Source of the DNA: CAYXTW01 sp964452645
Lineage (GTDB): Bacteria > Zixibacteria > MSB-5A5 > GN15 > PGXB01
DNA: 64,000 bases
Reading direction: 5' to 3'
NCBI GenBank assembly: GCA_964452645.1
Contig: CAYVMO010000010.1
Span: 39,429 to 103,428, forward strand
Shown here: piece after piece, positions 1 to 9,356 of the stretch
How positions within the stretch are numbered: the first letter of the stretch is position 1
Layout of the letters: each line of letters starts with the position of its first letter
Translations under genes and position numbers: made by a program
The notes under the pieces: generated by a model
What the model saw: the letters and a program-made list of their open reading frames with translations, nothing else
Told to the model about the DNA's origin: nothing
Database searches by the model: none

Positions 1-1905
1 GGCGTCGGCGCTGGTGGAATCAACTTCAAGCAATCGTCGAGAATAAATGATTGATGAATCATATTTATTTCTGTCTTGAAAAAGAGAAATTATTTCGACT
101 AACACACTCGAATTGGTTGGATTCAAAGTATAGCCTTCATGAAAAGCATCAAGCGCACTGTCGGGATATCCCAGCTCGCGATAAGCCATACCCAGGTAGA
201 CATAAGACTGGGCGGAATATCTGTCCAGTTGAATGGCTTTTCTCGAAGATTCCAGTGCCGCCTGGTAATCTTCATCAAGGTAATGAAGTGTTGTCCACAT
301 GTTATAATAATCTACCGAAAAACGGTCATCCGGCAGCGTCAGTGCAAGTTGTTTGGCGCGAGAAATATCTCCCTGCTTGATCGCTGAATATACCAGGCCG
401 TATTCCCTGACGTACGGGTAATATTTCGCATAAAGGGTGTTAAGAGAATCGACTTTTATACGATTGCCTTTATCATAATAATAATTTTTTAAATTTAAAA
501 AAGTAACTCTATTTCGGTAAAGATCGAAGTTTATAAAATCCTCGGTGTATCTGACGGATGATTTTTCATTGAGGTTAGTCATAAGATAGGGCAACGATGC
601 CCCGATTAGAAACAGGACAAAGGACAAAATAAGCTTTTGATTGAAAATAGGCATTTTTCTGTCGAGCAATAAAACAAAAAGCAGCCCGGGGGCGAAACCA
701 CATAAGGAGAAAAGGTCCCAATCGCGGGGCATGGAAAGCCGGGGATCGATGACAAACAAAAAGAAAAGAGCAGATAAAGAATTTGTAAGCAGAAAAACGA
801 TAGCCTTTTGCTTAAACGAATATCTTAATTGCTTCAAACCGCAAAAAAATAATAGCGGCAAAAGGGGCGAAAGTAGAATCAGTTGATTCACGATATCGCC
901 GATATGTGCAAGGCTGAAAATCGTATAGGAAGGCGTCATCGCTTTTCCTTCGAACGCGGGAAGAAAGATGTTTTCCACAAAAAGGGAATTGGAATAATAA
1001 TAGGCAAAAACAAGAATAAAAATTATTGAAAGGGTCGCAATACTAAGCCAGAATAGCACGCGGATTTTCTTATATATTCTTAGACCGAAATTCTGCGATA
1101 AAAGCAGAAATAAGATTGCCGGCAGAAATATCAACATTTGAAAGTGCAGGGCAATGCCGACAATCAATGCAATTGCGGAAAATATAAATCCTGCTCCCGT
1201 TTTATAAGATTTAAGGCCGAAGTATATAAACGCTGAATAGCATACTATCAGGGCCGGGTAACTCTCTATATATCCGAAGAATAAAAGAAGCGTGCCTGAG
1301 AAAAGCAAAACGCTAAAGGCCAGTATCTTTAATCCCTTATTTTCCGATAAAATATCAGCAATCAGGAAATAAAAATGCACGGATACCAATCCCGAAAAAA
1401 TTGAGAGTGATTGAAAAGCGGTTATGGCCGTGCCTTCACTTTTTTTACCCAGCAGATTTTGGAGTAATTCAACCAGTAATGTTGTTCCTCTCTCGGACCA
1501 TTTGTGGACCATACCTGTTCTGGAGGCGAGATTTGCAATTTGAAGATATCCATCGCCCAGGAAATGCGTCGGGGCGGTCAAAATTGTAAACAGGCCACCC
1601 ATTATGGCGATAAATATCAAGCGATGTAAATATTTATATTTCGATTCGAAGAATATTTCGGAAAAGTTATCGATAAAGACTTTGCTTATTCGACAACTTC
1701 TTTTGAAAAAAGGTAAAGCCAGGGCAAAAACAGCGATAAAGGCATAAATAATGACAAAAGCATCTGGCAGGAAAATCAGATGATTAAAACCCCAAAAGCG
1801 GCCCCCGGGATAAAGAAAGGGCAAAAATTTTATAAGGAAAAGTACTGCGAGTATAATGTAAGCAAGTTGAAATGTGTGATTGTTTTCTGTCTCCGTCGTC
1901 TGCAA
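1..1905 (-). CDS. Polytopic membrane protein with C-terminal TPR-like region (3' end cut by window edge)
   Basis: Reading the minus strand from a TTG at 1905-1903 gives 635 uninterrupted codons to the window edge, so the C-terminus is missing. The TTG follows AGGAG with 5-nt spacing; GTG (1911) is an alternative start. The first roughly 450 residues are a series of hydrophobic segments (about ten) with short charged loops, such as 'FLGDGYLQIANL' and 'FFGYIESYP', resembling polytopic glycosyltransferase-like or DUF2723-like integral membrane proteins. The last 150 or so residues are soluble with TPR-like helices ('YVYLGMAYRELGYPDSALDA'). A role in cell-surface glycan or lipid assembly is inference. 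It is divergent from the FAD-binding gene at 1980. Confidence 0.75.
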   Translation of the reverse strand, partial: MQTTETENNHTFQLAYIILAVLFLIKFLPFLYPGGRFWGFNHLIFLPDAFVIIYAFIAVFALALPFFKRSCRISKVFIDNFSEIFFESKYKYLHRLIFIAIMGGLFTILTAPTHFLGDGYLQIANLASRTGMVHKWSERGTTLLVELLQNLLGKKSEGTAITAFQSLSIFSGLVSVHFYFLIADILSENKGLKILAFSVLLFSGTLLLFFGYIESYPALIVCYSAFIYFGLKSYKTGAGFIFSAIALIVGIALHFQMLIFLPAILFLLLSQNFGLRIYKKIRVLFWLSIATLSIIFILVFAYYYSNSLFVENIFLPAFEGKAMTPSYTIFSLAHIGDIVNQLILLSPLLPLLFFCGLKQLRYSFKQKAIVFLLTNSLSALFFLFVIDPRLSMPRDWDLFSLCGFAPGLLFVLLLDRKMPIFNQKLILSFVLFLIGASLPYLMTNLNEKSSVRYTEDFINFDLYRNRVTFLNLKNYYYDKGNRIKVDSLNTLYAKYYPYVREYGLVYSAIKQGDISRAKQLALTLPDDRFSVDYYNMWTTLHYLDEDYQAALESSRKAIQLDRYSAQSYVYLGMAYRELGYPDSALDAFHEGYTLNPTNSSVLVEIISLFQDRNKYDSSIIYSRRLLEVDSTSADA

Positions 1906-1979
1906 ATTCACTCCTGCAATCAATGTTAAATCTAATTTATTGACTTTAAGGCGATTTTCAATAACATTATACGCCAAGC

Positions 1980-2735
1980 ATGAATATGAAAGAATTTCTT
2001 AAGATATTGTCGGATAAATTTCCCGATGATCGGATAACGAGCCAGAAGAAAGTGCCCACTTTTCACCCGGAGACGGCTGCCGAGGCGGCACAATTGTTCG
2101 CACTGGCGAATGAATATAAATGGGAACTCTTTATCGCCGGATTCGGAAATAACATTGTCCCGGTCGGAGAAAAATTCAAAAATATTCTCGTCGTCAAATC
2201 GGATCGCCTGAATAAATTAATCGAGATTGTACCCCAGGATTATTTTTTTACAGTCGGCGCCGGTTATCCGCTGAGGGAAATAAACAAGCAATTAAAGCAG
2301 TATGACCTTTTTCTTCCGCACTCTAATCTGCCCTATGTCGGTTCGGTCGGGGGCGCGCTGGCTGTTGGTCTGTCCGCAAGACAGGATATACATCTGCTGC
2401 CGCTCGCTCGCTATTTCATCAAGGCGGAGATTGTCACGCCGGAGGGTAAAATTATCCGCCCCGGTTCGGCCTGTTTTAAATCAGTTTCCGGATTCGATAT
2501 CGTGAAGATTTACTCGCCTTCGTGGGGTATGCTGGGCAAAATAATAACCGCCACATTTCGCGCATTACCCTTGTCCATAAGGAACGAATTCGAGAATATT
2601 GTCATGCAGCCGATTGATTATAAAAAGTTTGCCGACATTTATATGAACCCGGGCGACAATCAATCGGCAATCTATTCGATAAAGATTAAAGACAAATTCG
2701 ACCCGAATGGCGTTCTGCCGTTGATTAATTTGTAG
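1980..2735 (+). CDS. Short FAD-binding (PCMH/GlcD-GlcE type) oxidoreductase-like protein
   Basis: The 251-residue product matches the FAD-binding PCMH fold of the GlcD/GlcE/lactate dehydrogenase family. Residues about 25-125 carry the 'FIAGFGNNIVPVG' and 'TVGAGYPLREINKQL' type motifs, followed by 'SVGGALAVGLS' and 'GFDIVKIYSPSWGMLGKII', the end of the FAD domain. The family's C-terminal cap and iron-sulfur regions are absent; GlcD is about 480 residues and GlcE about 350. It could be a stand-alone flavin-binding subunit or a truncated relic. No obvious Shine-Dalgarno precedes the ATG, and there is no partner subunit nearby. Confidence 0.7.
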   Translation: MNMKEFLKILSDKFPDDRITSQKKVPTFHPETAAEAAQLFALANEYKWELFIAGFGNNIVPVGEKFKNILVVKSDRLNKLIEIVPQDYFFTVGAGYPLREINKQLKQYDLFLPHSNLPYVGSVGGALAVGLSARQDIHLLPLARYFIKAEIVTPEGKIIRPGSACFKSVSGFDIVKIYSPSWGMLGKIITATFRALPLSIRNEFENIVMQPIDYKKFADIYMNPGDNQSAIYSIKIKDKFDPNGVLPLINL

Positions 2736-2767
2736 TAATTCTCATCGATAATTTCTTATTCGAATAG

Positions 2768-2811
2768 CTTTACGGCATCTCGTAAAGTGCCGCGCGAGTC
2801 CTCAGACTCGC
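2768..2811. repeat. Two adjacent intergenic hairpins
   Basis: CTTTACG (2768-2774) pairs with CGTAAAG (2781-2787). Right after it, GCGAGTC (2794-2800) pairs with GACTCGC (2805-2811) around a CTCA loop. Neither stem is followed by a T-tract on either strand, so a simple intrinsic terminator is unlikely. The pair sits in the convergent gap between the FAD-binding gene and the alcohol dehydrogenase and may be a dispersed intergenic repeat or an mRNA-end structure. Confidence 0.5.
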
Positions 2812-2938
2812 CGGAACCCGGTCGATTCGAGTGGTAAATTCTATTTTTATCATTGTCATTTCGGAAAATCTTCATGAGAACTACTATAGATTAAAAACGG
2901 TGCCAACATCACCATCAGGGCTATTAGATTAAGCATCA

Positions 2939-4147
2939 TCAAAATTCGGGCAGGGCCGACATCGACATCTCGAATATTTTTATAATGTCCTTTTTGTATA
3001 GAGGTCGCGGATTGGCCAGGTAATCACCCCGGGCCGAGTATAATTTTAGAGTATCATCGGCCATCTGTTCGAATTTGGAGTCATCCTTGATGCCTATCTC
3101 CGGCATACAAATATATCGATCGACCGATTTGAGAAATTCAATCGTGTCCAGAACCGCCTGATGGGCCAGATCGGCATCGGATTTTTCATCCTCGACTTTG
3201 TACAGCTCGCGGGTCATAAGAGCGAATTTCTCGACCCGCGCTCCGTACGTGTAAAACATTAATCGGGGTAACAACAGCGCCAGCCCAAGGCCATGGGAAA
3301 TGTCGTAATGTCCCGACAGAGCATGCTCCATGGCGTGGAGAGGGAAAGGGCCGCCACGCCCGGAGTTAATCATGCCCGATAAGGCCATCGCCGAGCACCA
3401 TGATAGCTGTGAGCGGGCATTGATGTCATTCGGTTTCGCAACCGCCTGCGGCAAATAATCCATAACGGTTTTAACTATGGAGAGCGATAATCTATCCTGA
3501 ATCGGCGAGTTATCGGCACCGGTGAAAAAGCCCTCGATGACATGGGCTATTATATCGATGCCGCCGTCGATAGTATAGTCTTTCGGAACGGTGATAGTTA
3601 ATTCGGGATCAATTATCGATACCTTCGGGAAAAGAAGAGGGTCAGACAGAACCATTTTTTCATGCGTTTCCCAGTTGGTGATAACGGCGCCGGCATCGGC
3701 TTCTGAGCCGGTGGCGGCCAGCGTCGGGATTTCCATCAAAGGAAGCGCCTTCGAAATTTTAAGGGGAGCCGGTTGACCATGATAGATGAATTCCCAAATC
3801 GGTTTTTTCTCCGCCGCCGCGGCCGCGATACCCTTGGCGGCATCCATCGGCGAGCCGCCGCCGAGACCGATAATAAAATCACATTTATTATCGTTGGCCA
3901 GCTCGGCGGCTTCATCTATGGTTGCCGTGCGGGGATTGGGTTCGATTTTATCAAAGACAACCGCCGAGACGCCTTCCCTTTCCAGGTAATCGGTAACTCT
4001 GTTTATGATACCGGAGGCCGCGGCGGAGCGTTTGCCGGTGACAATCAGGGCGCGTTCGCCGAGCTTTTTGGCTTCGGCGCCGACTTTGCTGATTTCGCCC
4101 GGCCCGAAGATCAATTTGGTCGGCAGATAGAACGTGAAATTTTGCAT
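2939..4147 (-). CDS. Iron-containing alcohol dehydrogenase (group III, BdhA/YqhD-like)
   Basis: The 402-residue length is normal for Fe-dependent alcohol dehydrogenases, cytoplasmic NAD(P)H-dependent enzymes that interconvert aldehydes or ketones and alcohols. The N-terminal nucleotide domain has 'GLGGGSPMDAAKGIA' at about 95-110. The helical domain carries the metal ligands: the Asp/His of 'DGGIDIIAHVIEGF', and the 'HAMEHALSGHYDISHGLGLA' stretch with the two later His residues. A good SD (GGGAGACT) precedes the ATG. It is monocistronic and divergent from the glycosyltransferase. Substrate (butanol, methylglyoxal or other aldehydes) cannot be told from sequence. Confidence 0.9.
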   Translation of the reverse strand: MQNFTFYLPTKLIFGPGEISKVGAEAKKLGERALIVTGKRSAAASGIINRVTDYLEREGVSAVVFDKIEPNPRTATIDEAAELANDNKCDFIIGLGGGSPMDAAKGIAAAAAEKKPIWEFIYHGQPAPLKISKALPLMEIPTLAATGSEADAGAVITNWETHEKMVLSDPLLFPKVSIIDPELTITVPKDYTIDGGIDIIAHVIEGFFTGADNSPIQDRLSLSIVKTVMDYLPQAVAKPNDINARSQLSWCSAMALSGMINSGRGGPFPLHAMEHALSGHYDISHGLGLALLLPRLMFYTYGARVEKFALMTRELYKVEDEKSDADLAHQAVLDTIEFLKSVDRYICMPEIGIKDDSKFEQMADDTLKLYSARGDYLANPRPLYKKDIIKIFEMSMSALPEF

Positions 4148-4275
4148 ATCGTAAGTCTCCCTTGTTTATTGACTGTATATATTTTATATATCATAATAAA
4201 ACTACAACAAATGTTAAACGACAAAGTTCGAAGGCCGTGAGTATTTTTATTTTCTCTATTTAGACGGATTATTTT

Positions 4276-5523
4276 ATGGGAGAAAAATCGCCGGGCATAG
4301 ATAAGAATCAATTTAAACCACTAAAAGTCTTATTCATCACCCATAACTATATCCGCCGGGAAGGGGATTTTGCGGGCGTGTTTCTGCATCTGCTGGCGCG
4401 GAAACTTATGAAAAACGATATTAAGGTTTATGTTATTGCGCCGCACGATAAGGGAATTCCGGAGTATGAGGAAATAGAAGGCGTCAGGATTTATCGATTT
4501 CGCTACGGCTCTGAAAATCAGGAAACCCTCGCTTACCGCGGCGACATGCATCGGCAGGTTCTGAGAAATCCGTTTAAGTTCTTTCGGCTGTATATATTTT
4601 TAAGATCTTTTTTCCGGCTGGCTTCACTTATTATCGAAAAAGAAGACATCTCGATTGTTTCGGTTCACTGGATTGTCCCCGGCGGCGTGATCGGTAAGTG
4701 GCTCAAGAAAAAGTACAAAGAGCGCATAAAATTGTATATAAGCTCGCATGGAACCGATATCAGGCTTCTGACGAGGTTTTCGTTTCTATATAGCTATCTT
4801 AAACCGGCTATAAAAAGGGCCGAGAAATGGACAGTTGTCTCGAATTATCTTAAGGAATTGCTGCTGAAACAGGACAGCTCGCTGGAGGATAAAATCGAAG
4901 TTGTTCCTCTTCCCAACGACGAGACGGTTTTTTATCCCGATCCGAATATACCCGAAGATAATAATCTGGTGGTTGCGGTCTCAAGATTAACAAAACAGAA
5001 ACGGCTCGATTATCTTGTACGAGCGATAAAAATACTCTATGAGACCCGCCCCGAAATACGACTGGAAATTTATGGGGTCGGGCCGGAAGAGGCAAACCTT
5101 AAGGAGTTGATTGCACGGAATAATCTTGGCGAGAGTATTAAGATTCTGAATCCCGTCTCACAGGAAAAGCTTCGGGAAATATATAATAAGGCGGCGGTCG
5201 TGGTTCTTAATTCTCTGAATGAAGGTTTCGGTTTGATATTGACCGAAGCGATGCTCTGCCGGACAGTGGTCATCGGGACCGAATCGGGCGGTATCACCGA
5301 TATTATCGAAGATGGTGACAGCGGTCTGCTCGTTCCGCCTGATAATTCCGAAAGACTGGTCGAGGCGTTAAAGCGCCTGTTGACGGACGACAATCTGAGG
5401 GACACGTTGGCAAAGGCGGGGTATCATCGGGCGCTCGAACACTTTTCATCGCAGTCATCAGCCGATCAGTACGCCCGATTGTATAAAAACCGGCTCCAAG
5501 AAAATAAGTCATTGGATTCATAG
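4276..5523 (+). CDS. Glycosyltransferase family 4
   Basis: The 415-residue GT-B glycosyltransferase starts its N-terminal Rossmann domain with 'KVLFITHNYIRREGDFAGVF'. The C-terminal GT4 domain carries 'VVAVSRLTKQKRLDYLVRA' and the E-x7-E donor-site motif in 'NEGFGLILTEAML', followed by 'GTESGGITDIIEDGDSGLLV'. It should transfer a nucleotide-activated sugar onto a surface polysaccharide or lipid at the inner face of the membrane. It stops 18 bases before the cytidylate-kinase-like gene, so the two are probably co-transcribed. Acceptor and sugar are unknown. Confidence 0.9.
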   Translation: MGEKSPGIDKNQFKPLKVLFITHNYIRREGDFAGVFLHLLARKLMKNDIKVYVIAPHDKGIPEYEEIEGVRIYRFRYGSENQETLAYRGDMHRQVLRNPFKFFRLYIFLRSFFRLASLIIEKEDISIVSVHWIVPGGVIGKWLKKKYKERIKLYISSHGTDIRLLTRFSFLYSYLKPAIKRAEKWTVVSNYLKELLLKQDSSLEDKIEVVPLPNDETVFYPDPNIPEDNNLVVAVSRLTKQKRLDYLVRAIKILYETRPEIRLEIYGVGPEEANLKELIARNNLGESIKILNPVSQEKLREIYNKAAVVVLNSLNEGFGLILTEAMLCRTVVIGTESGGITDIIEDGDSGLLVPPDNSERLVEALKRLLTDDNLRDTLAKAGYHRALEHFSSQSSADQYARLYKNRLQENKSLDS

Positions 5524-5541
5524 ATAAGATAAGGAGGAATT

Positions 5542-6243
5542 ATGAGTTCCATTGAAGCGCTCATCAACCGGCAATTTAAAAAATGGGAGGTTGAACGCAA
5601 GAGCCGAATCGAAGCCGAGCAGAACGGCGAGAAACCGACCACAAAACCGATTGTTACGCTCAGCCGTCAACGGGGCAGCCAGGGTTCGTATCTTGCCGAG
5701 CAGTTGGCGGCCAAGCTGGGCTATCAACTTTTACATCGGGAAATTATCGATGAAATCTGCAACTCTTCCGGATACCGTCGGCAAATAATCGAATCGCTGG
5801 ATGACAAAGTCCGCTCCCAGGTCGAGCTCTGGTTCGAGGGTGTTTTTAAGGGGATGTACATCGATGCCTCGGATTATTTCAAACATCTCTATAAAGTCAT
5901 CATGTCAATCTCCAAACTGGGGGGAGTTGTCGTCGTCGGTCGCGGTGCCAGTCATATGCTGACCCGCGAACAGGGCATACATTTCCGTGTTATCGCGGCC
6001 AAACCGAGACGGGTTGAAAACCTGATTAAATTCCAGGGATTCAGCCAGGAAGAAGCGGAGAAAGAAATCGAAAGACTCGATAAGGAACGGGCGGGATTTG
6101 TACGTAATAATTTCGGCCGAAATATCGATGATCCCGCCGTCTATGATCTGGTTATCAATACGACCTATCTTGATATAAAGGAAGCTCTGCGAATTGCGGA
6201 GATCGCCATAAGCTCGAAAATGGCGATACTCGGCTCGAAATAG
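5542..6243 (+). CDS. Cytidylate kinase-like protein (Cytidylate_kin2 family)
   Basis: The 233-residue protein begins, after a charged 30-residue leader, with 'IVTLSRQRGSQGSYLAEQLA', the degenerate P-loop of the cytidylate kinase-like family (PF13189). 'GGVVVVGRGASHMLT' and 'HFRVIAAKPRRVENLI' follow, as in nucleoside monophosphate kinases. The family is related to CMP kinase but its members often lack demonstrated CMP kinase activity, so substrate is uncertain. The SD AAGGAGG lies 6 bases before the ATG. It follows the glycosyltransferase in the same direction. Confidence 0.8.
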   Translation: MSSIEALINRQFKKWEVERKSRIEAEQNGEKPTTKPIVTLSRQRGSQGSYLAEQLAAKLGYQLLHREIIDEICNSSGYRRQIIESLDDKVRSQVELWFEGVFKGMYIDASDYFKHLYKVIMSISKLGGVVVVGRGASHMLTREQGIHFRVIAAKPRRVENLIKFQGFSQEEAEKEIERLDKERAGFVRNNFGRNIDDPAVYDLVINTTYLDIKEALRIAEIAISSKMAILGSK

Positions 6244-6453
6244 ACCGATTTTGCTGTGAGATTTATAGTGAAAAAAAATTAAAAAACTGTAAGATTTTTC
6301 TTGCGTATATATTTCAATATGAGTTTAATTCCGATAATAGCCAAGAGGTTCGGGCGTTAAAGAAGCCTTTTATATAGGAGGGTGGCGGCATTAAGTAAGT
6401 ACAAAAAAAGTAAAAATTAATAATTAATTATCCCCTATTTGAAGGAGGATGGG

Positions 6454-6948
6454 ATGCCAGTAAAAAAAACAACCAAAAGAAAAACCACGAGGAAGAAAGC
6501 GACAGTCAAAAAGAAAGCAGCTCCAAAAAGGAAATCGACTATGAAAAAGAAAGCGACCTCTAAGAAAAAAACGACGCTGAAGAAAAAAGCGGCTCCGAGG
6601 AAAAAGGCAACGACCAGGAAAAAGGTGACCCGGAAAGCGGCCCCGAAGAAAAAGGCTGTCGCGAAAAAGAAAGCGGCACCAAAAAAGAAAACGGCCCGCA
6701 AGCCGAATCCCGCATTCATGAAACCGATGCAGCCGGATTCGGCTCTTGGTGCTGTTGTCGGCGAAAAGGCGATTCCTCGGACAGAGATTACCAAAAAACT
6801 CTGGGCCTACATCAAGCGGAACAATCTTCAGAATCCGGCCAACATGAGAGAGATCATGGCCGATGACAAACTGAAGCCTCTCTTTGGCGGGAAGGTGAAA
6901 GTCAATATGTTCGAGATGACCAAACTGGTCTCGAAACATATGAAGTAA
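6454..6948 (+). CDS. Lysine-rich (histone H1-like) tail fused to SWIB/MDM2 domain
   Basis: The start is ATG 6454, since AAGGAGG ends 5 bases upstream; an in-frame TTG at 6439 overlaps that SD. The 164-residue product has two parts. Residues 1-83 are a basic low-complexity tail of KKKAAP/KRKTT repeats with almost no acidic residues, like histone H1 or Hc1 tails. Residues about 88-164 are a SWIB/MDM2 fold ('ALGAVVGEKAIPRTEITKKL', ending 'VNMFEMTKLVSKHMK'). Bacterial SWIB proteins are known from chlamydiae and others. A DNA-binding, nucleoid-associated role is inferred from the tail. It is followed by a strong terminator, so it is monocistronic. Confidence 0.9.
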   Translation: MPVKKTTKRKTTRKKATVKKKAAPKRKSTMKKKATSKKKTTLKKKAAPRKKATTRKKVTRKAAPKKKAVAKKKAAPKKKTARKPNPAFMKPMQPDSALGAVVGEKAIPRTEITKKLWAYIKRNNLQNPANMREIMADDKLKPLFGGKVKVNMFEMTKLVSKHMK

Positions 6949-6966
6949 AATGACGTCCGTTTTTCC

Positions 6967-6996
6967 AAGCCGGGTCTGAAACCCGGCTTTTTTTAT
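6967..6996 (+). terminator. Intrinsic terminator after the SWIB gene
   Basis: AGCCGGGT (6968-6975) pairs with ACCCGGCT around a short CTGAA loop and is followed by a run of T residues. It is placed directly behind the stop codon at 6948. Confidence 0.9.
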
Positions 6997-7154
6997 TAAT
7001 TCGTACGAATTTGTCAAATATCGTCGCTGGATTGTTGCCCAAGCTTAACAATTACCGTAAATTATATACAACATAAAAACAGCATTTGGAGTATTGCAAA
7101 ATACGAAAGAATATTTGCAGTGATTACACAACCTTACATTCTCAGGGAGTTTTC

Positions 7155-9299
7155 ATGAAACTATTCAATCAGGGAAACAGAATTGTACATTTTATCGGTT
7201 TTGCCCTGGCGGTCGGACTTTCCGCGATGCTTCTGTCATCCTGCGGGCAGCAGCCGCCGTCGACGAAAATCGAGACGGTCGTCGATACTCTGCACGGGGT
7301 CGAAATACGGGACGATTACCGCTGGCTGGAAAACAGCGACGACCCCGCGGTCCAAGAATGGGAAAACAAACAGGATGAATACTGCCGGCGGTATATCAAA
7401 AAGTACCCCGATCGCGAGAAAGTGCAAAAGCGTATCGAGGAACTTATGCGCATCGGTTATGTCGACAATCCGGCCATGGCAGGCGGGAAATATTTCTACA
7501 TGAAGCGTGAGGGTGACGCCGAGCATCCGGTACTGCTTATGAAACGAACTCCCGAGGCTGAGCCGGAAGTCGTGATCGATCCCAATCGTTTCAGCAAAGA
7601 TAATACTCTGGCGATGGATTGGTGGTATCTGTCGTCGGACGGAAAATATATTGCCTTCGGGAAATCTTCCCAAGGCAGTGAGAACAGCACCCTTTTTATA
7701 CATGATGTCGATAAAAATATGGATCTGACCGATAGTATCCTCTACGCCCGGGCCGCAGGCGTTGCCTGGCTTAATGATAACAGCGGCTTTTACTACACCC
7801 GTTATCCCGATCCGGGAACGGTGCCTGAGGGCGAAGAACAATATTACCGAAAGGTGTTTTTTCATAAAATCGGCAACGGCTATCATAACGACCCGCTGAT
7901 ATTCGGTGAAGGGCGCGATAAAACGGAATGGTGCGACGTGCAGCTTTCCGAGGCCGGGAATTATCTTCTGGTGCCGGTCTATATTGGTTGGTCGAGGGCG
8001 GAATTATATTTGAAAAACCTGAAAAAGGACAATGATTTTATTCGGCTGACCGATACCACTGAGGCGCTTTATTCAGTGTTTCTCAGGAAAAATGACTTTT
8101 ACGTGCTGACCAATTATAACGCGCCCAAATTCAAAGTGATGAAAGGCAGTTATCAGCGTCCGAACATGAAATTCTGGAAAGAAGTGATCCCCGAGGACGA
8201 ATTTCCGATTGAGCATATCGCCATTGTCGGAGATAACATCGTCGTCAGTCGACTGCAAAATGCATCGAGTCGGTTGTCGATTTATTCTACAGACGGCAAA
8301 TTTGATAAGGATATTGAACTGCCTGCGATCGGCTCGATTATCAGCTATTACGATCATGTGCTCGGTTATGAATATGACGGGCATGAGCTTCTTTTCGGTT
8401 ATAACTCGTTTTTTATCCCGCCGCGGATTTGTCGCTATGATTTTAATACCGATAAGATGACGATTCTGGATGACATCAAGACTGATCTCGATCTCTCGCA
8501 GTATACCGTCGAGCAGGTCTCGTATCCATCGAAAGACGGGACTAAAATTTCGATGTTTTTGGTGCACCGGAAGGATATTCAGCTTGACGGCAACAATCCG
8601 ACTATTGTCTATGGTTATGGCGGTTTTGCCAGCAATGAAACGCCCAGTTTTTCGCGGACGCGGACCATGTTCTTGAAGCGGGGCGGGATTTATGCCCAGA
8701 CACAGCTTCGCGGGGGAGGCGAGTACGGCGAGGCGTGGCATCGGGCCGGTATGCTGGAAAACAAGCAAAACGTTTTTGATGATTTTATTGCCGCCTGTGA
8801 ATGGCTGATTGACAATAAATATACCAATCCGCAAAAGCTCGCCATCGAGGGCGGCAGCAACGGCGGGCTTCTGGTCGGGGCCGTGATGGTGCAGCGACCG
8901 GATTTGATGAAGGCGGTCCAGTGCTGGCGGCCGCTTCTCGATATGTTGCGTTATCAAAAATTTTTGATCGGCGAATTGTGGGTCCCGGAGTACGGCTCGG
9001 CTGATAATCCTGAGCAATTCAAATATCTTTACGCTTATTCGCCGTATCAGCATGTCAAAAAGGGAACATCTTATCCGGCGGTGCTGTTTGAGATTGCCGA
9101 TCATGATACCCGGGTCGATCCGTTGCATGCGCGCAAAATGACGGCGGCGATGCAGGCCGCGACCTCGTCGGATAATCCGATTTTACTGCGGGTACAGAGA
9201 AAAACCGGTCACGGCCAGAATGTCCCCAAGAGTATCACAATCGATGAGCTTGTCGACGAGTGGTCGTTTATCTTCCAGCAACTGGGGATGCAGTTTTAG
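7155..9299 (+). CDS. Prolyl oligopeptidase (S9A), lipoprotein
   Basis: ATG 7155 is chosen over the in-frame ATG at 7086 because GGGAG lies 5 bases upstream and the protein then starts with a signal peptide ending in the lipobox 'LLSSC'. The 714-residue product has an N-terminal seven-bladed propeller region ('YRWLENSDDPAVQEWENKQ' start) and a C-terminal alpha/beta-hydrolase domain. The triad is visible: Ser in 'GGSNGGLLVG', Asp in 'DHDTRVDP', His in 'KTGHGQ'. It cleaves short peptides after proline. As a lipoprotein it should act in the periplasm or at the outer membrane, probably in peptide scavenging. Confidence 0.95.
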   Translation: MKLFNQGNRIVHFIGFALAVGLSAMLLSSCGQQPPSTKIETVVDTLHGVEIRDDYRWLENSDDPAVQEWENKQDEYCRRYIKKYPDREKVQKRIEELMRIGYVDNPAMAGGKYFYMKREGDAEHPVLLMKRTPEAEPEVVIDPNRFSKDNTLAMDWWYLSSDGKYIAFGKSSQGSENSTLFIHDVDKNMDLTDSILYARAAGVAWLNDNSGFYYTRYPDPGTVPEGEEQYYRKVFFHKIGNGYHNDPLIFGEGRDKTEWCDVQLSEAGNYLLVPVYIGWSRAELYLKNLKKDNDFIRLTDTTEALYSVFLRKNDFYVLTNYNAPKFKVMKGSYQRPNMKFWKEVIPEDEFPIEHIAIVGDNIVVSRLQNASSRLSIYSTDGKFDKDIELPAIGSIISYYDHVLGYEYDGHELLFGYNSFFIPPRICRYDFNTDKMTILDDIKTDLDLSQYTVEQVSYPSKDGTKISMFLVHRKDIQLDGNNPTIVYGYGGFASNETPSFSRTRTMFLKRGGIYAQTQLRGGGEYGEAWHRAGMLENKQNVFDDFIAACEWLIDNKYTNPQKLAIEGGSNGGLLVGAVMVQRPDLMKAVQCWRPLLDMLRYQKFLIGELWVPEYGSADNPEQFKYLYAYSPYQHVKKGTSYPAVLFEIADHDTRVDPLHARKMTAAMQAATSSDNPILLRVQRKTGHGQNVPKSITIDELVDEWSFIFQQLGMQF

Positions 9300-9326
9300 G
9301 AAATCGCAAATAAAAATATCATGAGC

Positions 9327-9356
9327 CCGGCAGACCTGGCGGTCTGCCGGTTTATT
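9327..9356 (+). terminator. Intrinsic terminator after the prolyl oligopeptidase
   Basis: CCGGCAGACC (9327-9336) pairs perfectly with GGTCTGCCGG (9341-9350) and is followed by a T-rich stretch. Confidence 0.85.

Noticed and set aside
6424..7017. Minus-strand frames over the lysine-rich gene with 'FFLRGRFLF' repeats
   Set aside because: They are the antisense of the AAG/AAA-rich lysine tail, giving artificial Phe/Leu/Arg repeats.
8073..9128. 351-codon minus-strand frame opposite the prolyl oligopeptidase
   Set aside because: It covers the catalytic domain of a clear gene on the other strand and has no family resemblance.
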